A model generated the notes under the pieces. That model was given only the letters and a program-made list of their open reading frames with translations. It did not search any database and was not told the origin of the DNA. Position numbers and translations under genes: made by a program. Of a stretch of 10,231 nucleotides of DNA, positions 1-5,115 are shown piece by piece; positions within the stretch are counted from its first letter, which is position 1, and every line of letters begins with the position of its first letter. Origin of the DNA: Planctomycetota bacterium (GTDB taxonomy: Bacteria > Planctomycetota > UBA1135 > UBA2386); NCBI GenBank assembly GCA_020425915.1, contig JAGQQZ010000447.1, positions 1 to 10,231 on the forward strand, in the 5' to 3' direction.

Positions 1-1104
1 CTTCTGTCGTTGCCAGCCCGAGCGACGTGCCCCCCCGGCCCACGCACGCTCAGGCAACCTCATCCGCTCTCTCGCCTCGAGCACCTCGTCGACCGTGATC
101 AACCTCATGCAGTCGTTGTGTCCGAGCGGGCACACCTTCCGCTGGCACGGAGAACACTCGAGATCCTTGCGGATCAGGATCGAGCGCCCGAGCGAGTAGT
201 TCGTGTATCGCGGGTCGCTGGAGCCGAACATGCACACCGTCGGCTTGCCGAGCGCCACCGACAGGTGGCGCGGTCCAGTGTCGGTCGTGACCATGCCGAC
301 CGAGCGCTCGACCAGCGCCTTCAGTTCGCCGAGCGAGAGCACGGGTCGCGTCGCGGCCGTGCATCCGGCGGCGCTGGCCAGCGACTCGGCCATCTCGACC
401 TCGGCCGGGCCGGCGAGGAACACGGGCTCGACGTCCGGGTGCCGCTCGCGGACGCGCCGCGCGAATTCGATGAAGTGCTCGGGGGGCCAGAGCTTGCTCG
501 CGCCGTAGGCAGCACCTGCCGTGAGCAGCAGGAGCCGGCGTCCCGAACCCAGATCGCGCTCGGTCAACCACCGCTCGACGGCGGCACGCTCGGCGTCGTT
601 CACGTACAGCACCGTGCCCTCGCGCCCGGGCGGGATATCGAGTCGGTCGAGCAGCCGCGCGTAGTACTCGGGCATCGGCTCCGGCACGCGGCGTGGCCCG
701 TGCCGCTCGAACAACCCGCGATTGCGCGGTGCGCGGAGCCCGCGGTTCATCAGTAGCGGTCGACCTTGTCGGTAGCCGAGTCGGATCGGAATCCGCGCGA
801 GGAACGGGATCAGTCCGGTCTCCGGCGAATTCGGCAGCACGACGGCGAGATCGAAGTGCTCGCGCCGGAGCTCCTTCACCTGATCCCAGAGACCCCGCAG
901 TCCCTTGGCCTTCTTGGTCGGGATCGCGTCGTCGAACCAATCGCTGCCGCTGGCGAGTTCGAGCAGGTGAGGACGCGCACCGACGACGATTCGCGCATTC
1001 GGGAAACCCGCCCGCAGGCGCTCGAACGCCGCTGTCGCCATGACGAAGTCTCCGACCCAGTTCGGAGCGCGCACGTAGATGCTGTCGGCCGTGGCAGGAT
1101 TCAC
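1..1104 (-). CDS. waaF: Lipopolysaccharide heptosyltransferase II-like glycosyltransferase (family 9), 3' end cut by window edge
   Basis: Predicted to transfer a heptose from an ADP-heptose donor to the growing inner core of lipopolysaccharide at the cytoplasmic face of the inner membrane. The 368 visible codons have the family layout: an N-terminal strand followed by APNWVGDFVMAT (residues 13-24), in which Asp19 matches the catalytic Asp of WaaC/WaaF; TAGAAYGASKLWPPEHF in the middle, typical of WaaF; DTGPRH at 275-280, the nucleotide-sugar site; and the Cys-rich CSPCQRKVCPLGHNDCM near the C terminus. The frame is open to the left edge, so the stop lies outside; WaaF is usually about 340-350 residues, so only a short tail should be missing, and the last residues visible (Arg/Gly/Trp-rich) are an extension. 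I chose GTG at 1104; another in-frame GTG lies at 1134, just after a stop, and the first ATG (1041) would cut into the NWVGD motif. No strong ribosome binding site is seen. Divergent from tex. The substrate could be a related heptose acceptor; the symbol is by motif only. Confidence 0.88.
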   Translation of the reverse strand, partial: MNPATADSIYVRAPNWVGDFVMATAAFERLRAGFPNARIVVGARPHLLELASGSDWFDDAIPTKKAKGLRGLWDQVKELRREHFDLAVVLPNSPETGLIPFLARIPIRLGYRQGRPLLMNRGLRAPRNRGLFERHGPRRVPEPMPEYYARLLDRLDIPPGREGTVLYVNDAERAAVERWLTERDLGSGRRLLLLTAGAAYGASKLWPPEHFIEFARRVRERHPDVEPVFLAGPAEVEMAESLASAAGCTAATRPVLSLGELKALVERSVGMVTTDTGPRHLSVALGKPTVCMFGSSDPRYTNYSLGRSILIRKDLECSPCQRKVCPLGHNDCMRLITVDEVLEARERMRLPERAWAGGARRSGWQRQK

Positions 1105-1144
1105 GCACCGGAGTGTTACTGCTTCCGCCGCCACGTCTCAACGC

Positions 1145-1183
1145 GAGGCCGGACGGGGGGCCTTGCTTTGGCTTTTCGGCCTC
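1145..1183. repeat. Inverted repeat in the waaF-tex divergent spacer
   Basis: GAGGCCG at 1145-1151 is matched by CGGCCTC at 1177-1183, and the stem can be extended inwards by a G-T and an A-T pair, leaving a loop of about 21 bases. It lies in the 128-base spacer between two divergent genes, so it may be an operator or a 5'-leader hairpin rather than a terminator; there is no T run after it on either strand. Nothing in the sequence identifies a binding protein. Confidence 0.3.
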
Positions 1184-1191
1184 CGTTCAAT
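1163..1191 (+). promoter_or_regulatory. Possible tex promoter (-35 TTGCTT, -10 TTCAAT)
   Basis: TTGCTT (1163-1168) and TTCAAT (1186-1191) are separated by exactly 17 bases and end 41 bases before the tex ATG. They match the sigma-70 consensus at 3 of 6 and 4 of 6 positions. The match is weak, and the right arm of the inverted repeat lies in the spacer, so a regulator bound there could block it. Only spacing and position support the call. Confidence 0.22.
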
Positions 1192-1232
1192 GAGCCGTCC
1201 GCACTCCGCCACCGGCCCTCACGCGCTCCACC

Positions 1233-3797
1233 ATGCCATCCGAAGCCATCCTCCGCCGACTCGAGGCCGAGTTCGACGTCAAGCCCGAGACGATCCGTGC
1301 CGTTGTCGACCTGCTCGCCGACGGTGCCTCGCCGTGCTTCGTCGCGACCTTCCGGCGAGAAGCGACCGACCGCTTGCCGGAGTCGCGCGTCACCGAAATC
1401 GCCAAGCGGTTCCACCACCTCGAAGACCTGGAGCAGCGCAAGGCCGCGATCGGCGAGAAGCTCGCGCAGAACGGCAACGCCGTCGACCTCGGCGACTTCG
1501 ATCTCGCCGAGTGCTTCGACCGGGAATTGCTCGACGACATCGACCACGTGCTCCGGCCACACGAGATGAAGCAGCAGTCGGCGCTCGCCGAGCGCGGTCT
1601 CGAGGAGTTCGCGAAGGCGATCGAGAGCCACGACATCGGCGACAAGTCGGTCAAGGAAGCTGCCGAGGCCTACGTCTCCGAGGAGAAGCAACTGCCGAGC
1701 GCAGACGCGGTCCTCGAAGTCGTCGTGCGGGCGCTGGCCGAGAAGTACGGCGAGGATCCGCTGATCCGTCGCGAACTCCGCGACGAGCTCTCCCGCGGCA
1801 TCCTGCAGGCTTCGGTCAAGGACCCGGCGAAGGCCGGCAAGAAGAGCAGCGCGCGCTATGCCGAGTTCTTCGAGTTCTCGGAGCCCGTGCGCAAGATCGC
1901 GGCCCAGCGGATGATCGCGCTGCGCAAGGCAGAACGCGAGGGCGTGCTCGCGGTCCGACTCAACCTCCCCGAGAATCGCGAGGTGGAGTTGTTCCGTCGA
2001 AGGTTCTCCCCCGACGTCGACCCCGCGAGCCCGCTCGGCGAGCTGCTCGACCTGATCTATCGCCTGAGCTACGACGCGTTCGCCCACTCTCGGTGCGAGG
2101 CGACGGTGCGCCACGAGCTCAAGGAGATCGCCGATCGCGAGACCGTGAGCAACCTCGCCCGCTCGCTGCGCTCCCAGCTGCTCGGCCCAGCGCTCGGACC
2201 GCACGCCGCGATCGCCGTTCGCGCGTCGAACAAGTCGCTGTGGCTCGCGAGCGTGAAGGCCGACGGCTCGCTCGGACCGCGACACACGCTGTCGGTCGCC
2301 GACCCGGAGCACCATGGCGAGGTCGCGAAGGTCATCGCCGAGACGATCGACGAGCTCGAGCCGCGAGCGATCGCGCTGCCCCACGGCCGTGGGCTCGCCG
2401 CGGCAGCGAAGCATGTCGAGGCCGCGCTCGCTCTGCGCGATCCCGCCAAGCCGCGTCCGTTCATCGTGCAGGTCGACGAGACCGCGGCGATGGTCTACGC
2501 GACGAGTGCGAATGCTCGACGCAAGCTCCCGGGAACCGACACGGGCATGCGCGCGACGATCAGCCTCGTCCGCAGACTCTCCGACCCGCTGCGCGAACTG
2601 ACGCGGATCGAACCCCGCGGTCTCGGCCTCGGCCAGAACCTCACCGAGGTCCACCAGGGAATCCTGCACCGGACGCTCGACTCGATCACGTCATCGTGTG
2701 TCGCGCACGCCGGCATCGATCTCAACCGGACGGACACCGACTTCCTCGCGCGTCTGCCCGGACTCGACCGCGACAAGGCCCGCGCGATCGTCGAGCACCG
2801 CAGCAAGCACGGGAAGTTCGACAAGGTCGAAGACCTGCGCGCGCTCGAGGCGATCGACGACAGGTGTTTCGAACAGATCGCGGGCTTCGTGCGCGTACAC
2901 GGCGGCAGCCAGCCGCTGGATGCGACCCCGATCCACCCCGAGTCGTACCCGATCGCCGAGGCAGCAGCCGCCGTGCGCGGCGTCGGTGTCGCGGAGCTGA
3001 TCGGCACCCCCAACCGCGACATCGAACTCGAGGCGCTGTGCGAGCGCGCCGGATGCTCGCGCGACGCCGCCCTCGACACCCTCCGCAGCCTCGCATCCGG
3101 CGAATCGGACGTGCGCGGCACCGTCGACCAGTTCGACAATCCGAACGTGTCCCGGTTCGAGGACCTCACGCTCGACCAGGAGCTGCGCGGCCGGATCACG
3201 AACATGACCGACTTCGGCGCATTCGTGGACCTCGGCATCGGCTCCGACGGACTCGTGCACGTCTCGCAGGTCGCACCCAATCGGCGCGGCCCGGACGCGA
3301 CGCTCCGAGTCGGCGAAGTCATCCCGGTCTACGTCGTCGGCATCGACCCCAAGGCGAAGAAGATCAGCCTGTCGATGCACAAGCCGCGACATGTCGCTGA
3401 CGGACGTGCGCCGACGATCGGGGAACGCCTCGGCGGCAACAAGGGCGCACGCCGCCGCGGACGCCGTGAACGCGGCCCGCGCGAGGAAGCGCCGATGAAC
3501 CGGGCGGCACGGGAACCAGAAGGACGCCGGGGCGGACGCCGCGGCGCGCCGAAGAGCGGAGACCGCGATCGCGCACCGAGCGGTGAGCGCAGCGGTGGCG
3601 GTGGACGCGGACGTCCGGGGCGCGACCGCGACCGGCCGCGCGGCGAGCCGCGCGTCTACACCATCGAGAGCAGCCGCGAGGCCGAACAGTCGCTCGGCCA
3701 CAAGGGCGAACTGCGTTCGCTCGCGGGCCTGAGGAGTCTGCTCCAATCGGAGAACACCACGCCCGACCACGGCGCGAAGCCCGACTCGGACTCGTGA
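1233..3797 (+). CDS. tex: Tex-family S1 RNA-binding protein, divergent, with a basic Arg/Gly-rich tail
   Basis: Tex proteins are cytoplasmic RNA-binding proteins related to eukaryotic Spt6 and act on transcription. This 854-residue protein has the Tex order: helical N-terminal region (1-310, with SPCFVATFRREATD where canonical Tex has VPFIARYRKEATG), YqgF/RNase H-like region (about 318-455), helix-hairpin-helix region (about 490-560, AGIDLNRTDTDFLARLPGL), a second helical part (to about 630), and an S1 domain (about 645-716, GRITNMTDFGAFVDLGIG). The tail, 720-854, is rich in Arg, Gly and Asp and ends in a predicted helix, LRSLAGLRSLLQ, resembling the short terminal helix of Pseudomonas Tex. 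Canonical Tex is about 770-790 residues. Odd: the YqgF motif LDPGxRTG is replaced by LGPHAAIAVRAS, and GNGTASRET by PHGRGLAAA. The ATG at 1233 is the first fitting start; no Shine-Dalgarno is seen. It overlaps the Nudix gene by 4 bases, so the two are probably co-translated. Confidence 0.9.
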   Translation: MPSEAILRRLEAEFDVKPETIRAVVDLLADGASPCFVATFRREATDRLPESRVTEIAKRFHHLEDLEQRKAAIGEKLAQNGNAVDLGDFDLAECFDRELLDDIDHVLRPHEMKQQSALAERGLEEFAKAIESHDIGDKSVKEAAEAYVSEEKQLPSADAVLEVVVRALAEKYGEDPLIRRELRDELSRGILQASVKDPAKAGKKSSARYAEFFEFSEPVRKIAAQRMIALRKAEREGVLAVRLNLPENREVELFRRRFSPDVDPASPLGELLDLIYRLSYDAFAHSRCEATVRHELKEIADRETVSNLARSLRSQLLGPALGPHAAIAVRASNKSLWLASVKADGSLGPRHTLSVADPEHHGEVAKVIAETIDELEPRAIALPHGRGLAAAAKHVEAALALRDPAKPRPFIVQVDETAAMVYATSANARRKLPGTDTGMRATISLVRRLSDPLRELTRIEPRGLGLGQNLTEVHQGILHRTLDSITSSCVAHAGIDLNRTDTDFLARLPGLDRDKARAIVEHRSKHGKFDKVEDLRALEAIDDRCFEQIAGFVRVHGGSQPLDATPIHPESYPIAEAAAAVRGVGVAELIGTPNRDIELEALCERAGCSRDAALDTLRSLASGESDVRGTVDQFDNPNVSRFEDLTLDQELRGRITNMTDFGAFVDLGIGSDGLVHVSQVAPNRRGPDATLRVGEVIPVYVVGIDPKAKKISLSMHKPRHVADGRAPTIGERLGGNKGARRRGRRERGPREEAPMNRAAREPEGRRGGRRGAPKSGDRDRAPSGERSGGGGRGRPGRDRDRPRGEPRVYTIESSREAEQSLGHKGELRSLAGLRSLLQSENTTPDHGAKPDSDS

Positions 3798-4459
3798 GTG
3801 TCGAGCAAGTTCTGACCGTCGCGCGCGCCGACCACTTCGGCGGTGACTGGCCGCAGGGGTTCGTCCCGCTTTCCTGCGAGGCGGCGTGGGATCGGATCCA
3901 CGAGTTCGAGCGGTCCGCCGAACACACGGCGCGCGCGGACGCGGAGGCCGACCCGTCGCGCAAGCAGCTCATTCCGTACTGCGCACTGACGTTCGGCGAC
4001 CAGATCCTCGTGGTCGAGCGTCTGCCGGCGCAGGGCGAGTCCCGCCTGCACGGCCGCATGTCGGTCGGCATCGGCGGCCACGTCAATCCGGAGGACGGCG
4101 TCGGTCCGGGCACGATCCGACGCGCGCTCGGCCGCGAACTGCGCGAAGAATTGCGAATCGCCGACTCCGCAGTCGAACGCGCGGAGCCCATCGGACTGAT
4201 CAACGACGACGCGTCGGAGGTCGGCTCGGTCCACGTGGGCCTGGCCTTCCGGATCGAGTTGCGCTCCGACGAACAAGAATCCCTTCAGATTCGTGAAATC
4301 TCGAAGATGGAGGGGCGCTTCAGGCGCCTTGCCGGATCCTCCGGCCTGTGGCAATATCAACGATTCCTGGAGTCGTGGTCCCGCTTGCTGGTTGGCGGAA
4401 CCCTCGTCCTCATGGGAGGTACGGAACTCCAGGAGCATTCGGAAGGCAACGGATCATGA
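3794..4459 (+). CDS. Nudix hydrolase (variant Nudix box)
   Basis: Nudix enzymes cut nucleoside diphosphates linked to another group, using a metal held by the Nudix-box glutamates. In this 221-residue protein the box is at about 94-122: GGHVNPED, then GRELREELRI, with the metal-binding REL-x-EE at 114-119. Two departures from G-x5-E-x7-REUxEExGU are visible: about five extra residues between the first Gly/acidic part and RE, and Arg121 where the late Gly is expected. The preceding LIPYCALTFGDQILVVERL is a normal first-strand region of the fold. The substrate cannot be told. The GTG start at 3794 overlaps the tex stop as GTGA, giving a 4-base overlap and probable translational coupling. The last 25 residues (after LESWSRLL) are less family-like. 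The Nudix assignment is firm; the role is open. Confidence 0.82.
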   Translation: MSVEQVLTVARADHFGGDWPQGFVPLSCEAAWDRIHEFERSAEHTARADAEADPSRKQLIPYCALTFGDQILVVERLPAQGESRLHGRMSVGIGGHVNPEDGVGPGTIRRALGRELREELRIADSAVERAEPIGLINDDASEVGSVHVGLAFRIELRSDEQESLQIREISKMEGRFRRLAGSSGLWQYQRFLESWSRLLVGGTLVLMGGTELQEHSEGNGS

Positions 4460-4467
4460 CGACTGCT

Positions 4468-4475
4468 GGGAGGAG
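4468..4475 (+). promoter_or_regulatory. Strong ribosome binding site GGGAGGAG
   Basis: GGGAGGAG ends four bases before the ATG at 4480. It is the best Shine-Dalgarno sequence in the window and decides the start of the 73-residue gene against the in-frame ATG at 4456, which overlaps the Nudix stop as ATGA. Confidence 0.7.
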
Positions 4476-4479
4476 CGCC

Positions 4480-4701
4480 ATGGCGCAACAACACATCGTG
4501 AAGCCATCACGTGAACGTATCTACGACTTGTTGATGAACGCTCGGCAAGCGGACTGGGTCGAGCTGGCGCTCGAAGGCGGAGAGTCCGTGTCCGGCGCGA
4601 TCATCTTCAACGAGTTCAAGGGCACGGGTCGGCTCATCAACGTCGATGACGAGATCAGCATGGACTTCCACGTCGATCAGGTCGTCGACGTCAAGATCTA
4701 G
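4480..4701 (+). CDS. Small 73-residue protein with an Sm-like strand pattern, function unknown
   Basis: I do not recognise the family. The protein has a short N-terminal helix (RERIYDLLMNARQ, about 11-23) and then alternating strand-like segments: WVELALEGG, SVSGAIIFNEFKG, GRLINVDDE, ISMDFHVDQV, VDVKI. One helix followed by five short strands, with a Gly-containing turn after strand 1, is the layout of Sm/Hfq-type folds, but the Hfq RNA-binding signatures (such as the YKHAI motif) are absent, so this is only an inference. The start is set by the strong ribosome binding site; using the ATG at 4456 would add MTTAGRSA and make an ATGA overlap with the Nudix gene. It follows Tex and Nudix on the same strand and is probably in their operon, which would suit an RNA-linked role. 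Confidence 0.75.
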   Translation: MAQQHIVKPSRERIYDLLMNARQADWVELALEGGESVSGAIIFNEFKGTGRLINVDDEISMDFHVDQVVDVKI

Positions 4702-4708
4702 CTAGCGC

Positions 4709-4744
4709 TCCGCGAAACCGGGGCCCTCGCGGGTCCGTCGCGGA
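4709..4744. repeat. Inverted repeat TCCGCGA / TCGCGGA
   Basis: Seven perfect pairs (4709-4715 with 4738-4744) around a 22-base loop, 7 bases after the stop of the 73-residue gene. An alternative six-pair stem uses 4710-4715 with 4727-4732, so the two partners compete. No T run follows. Confidence 0.35.
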
Positions 4745-4746
4745 AG

Positions 4747-4769
4747 ACCGGGAGCCGAGTGCTCCCGGT
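4747..4769. repeat. Perfect 9-bp hairpin ACCGGGAGC / GCTCCCGGT
   Basis: Nine perfect pairs with a five-base loop (CGAGT, 4756-4760). It is the most stable simple hairpin in the window and lies 45 bases after the 73-residue gene. As a terminator it would lack a T run (TGCATGTA follows on the plus strand), so a Rho-independent role is doubtful; it could protect an RNA 3' end or belong to a larger fold. Confidence 0.6.
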
Positions 4770-4773
4770 TGCA

Positions 4774-4821
4774 TGTACGGCGAACCCCGCCGTGCGACGA
4801 CGTGGACACGCGCACCGTACA
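4774..4821. repeat. Inverted repeat TGTACGG / CCGTACA
   Basis: Seven perfect pairs enclose 34 bases, inside which GTGCG and CGCAC and then GTG and CAC can pair further, making a possible branched or long stem. It starts four bases after the 9-bp hairpin. Confidence 0.4.
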
Positions 4822-4826
4822 GAACA

Positions 4827-4857
4827 CCGCCGAGCTTCCTCGAGGAAAGCCCGGCGG
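4827..4857. repeat. Long imperfect hairpin CCGCCG...CGGCGG capped by TCGA
   Basis: The outer stem CCGCCG (4827-4832) pairs with CGGCGG (4852-4857). After one A-C mismatch, GCTT pairs with AAGC, then one bulged A, then CC with GG around the loop TCGA. That is about 12 pairs in 31 bases. It lies one base before the next stem, as in a multi-stem RNA. Confidence 0.5.
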
Positions 4858-4858
4858 C

Positions 4859-4938
4859 GTGCGCTCTCGCGTGTTGTGTGTGTTGAGGTTGCGCCGCGGA
4901 ACGTGCCTGAACCAACGAAGCGCAGAACGAGAGCGCAC
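4859..4938. repeat. Perfect 11-bp inverted repeat GTGCGCTCTCG / CGAGAGCGCAC
   Basis: The arms 4859-4869 and 4928-4938 are exact reverse complements and enclose 58 bases. Inside, GTTG with CAAC, and GGTT with AACC, allow further pairing, so the whole could be one long arm. It is the longest perfect stem I found in the window and the least likely of this group to be chance. Confidence 0.55.
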
Positions 4939-4963
4939 CGACCCGAGCTGACCCTCGGATCGG
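4939..4963. repeat. Hairpin CGA-C-CCGAG / CTCGG-A-TCG
   Basis: Eight pairs with one C-A mismatch (4942 against 4959) around the loop CTGACC (4948-4953). It follows directly on the end of the 11-bp stem. Confidence 0.35.
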
Positions 4964-4998
4964 CGTGACGTTCGGCCCCTCCCTTCGAGGACGACCGC

Positions 4999-5025
4999 CC
5001 GACGTTGCGCAGATTCTGACGTCGG
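4999..5025. repeat. Hairpin CCGACGT / ACGTCGG
   Basis: Seven perfect pairs (4999-5005 with 5019-5025). A four-base bulge (TGCG) then leads to a further CAG/CTG pairing around ATT. Confidence 0.4.
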
Positions 5026-5034
5026 AGGCGGAGC

Positions 5035-5072
5035 GGCGCAATCGCTTTTCTTGACGCCAACCACACTTTTTT
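5035..5072 (+). terminator. Possible terminator-like hairpin with a downstream T6 run
   Basis: GGCG-CAA (5035-5041) pairs with TTG-A-CGCC (5051-5058) with one bulged A and a nine-base loop; T6 lies at 5067-5072 after an eight-base gap. The gap is too long for a standard Rho-independent terminator, so this is weak. If real, it would end plus-strand transcripts from the tex operon about 370 bases after its last stop codon. Confidence 0.25.
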
Positions 5073-5082
5073 GGGGTCTGTT

Positions 5083-5103
5083 TCGCGTCGACACACAACG
5101 CGA
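5083..5103 (-). repeat. Small hairpin after the histidine kinase gene
   Basis: TCGCGT (5083-5088) pairs with ACGCGA (5098-5103) around a nine-base loop, 13 bases after the minus-strand kinase stop. No T run follows on the minus strand, so it is a poor terminator candidate. Confidence 0.22.
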
Positions 5104-5115
5104 CAAGAACTCGCG

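Larger units (their letters stand above)
4702..5115. other. 414-base convergent intergenic region dense in inverted repeats
   Basis: This gap separates two genes that end towards each other. No open frame in it looks like a protein: those present give Arg/Ser-rich shadow peptides. It holds at least seven potential stems in a row from 4709 to 5058 (listed separately), of which three have 9 or more perfect or nearly perfect pairs, and one T6 run at 5067-5072. Two convergent terminators would need far less space, so it may encode a structured RNA or a long folded 3' end. It lacks the tmRNA, SRP RNA and RNase P RNA signatures I looked for. Confidence 0.55.

Noticed and set aside
50..1141. Long minus-strand frame of 363 codons
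   Set aside because: Out of frame with the clear WaaF motifs on the same strand; Arg/Ala-rich composition and no domain. A frame shadow in GC-rich DNA.
1116..2669. 517-codon minus-strand frame opposite tex
   Set aside because: Antisense shadow caused by third-position GC bias; residues show no family pattern.
1079..3400. 773-codon plus-strand frame inside tex
   Set aside because: Extremely Arg-rich, no domain, and entirely overlaps the intact Tex frame.
4348..4701. 117-codon start for the small protein
   Set aside because: It would run through the Nudix gene end for 44 codons; the strong ribosome binding site and family-like part both point to ATG 4480.
4821..4945. RNase P RNA-like words (ACAGAA, GAGGAAAG, AGAGCGCACCG)
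   Set aside because: Several short words resemble conserved parts of bacterial RNase P RNA, but they are too close together and in the wrong order, and the GGTAAACCCC-type and other universal blocks are missing.
5051..5056. TTGACG as a -35 box in the gap
   Set aside because: No -10-like hexamer at 16-18 bases; GGGTCT lies there instead.
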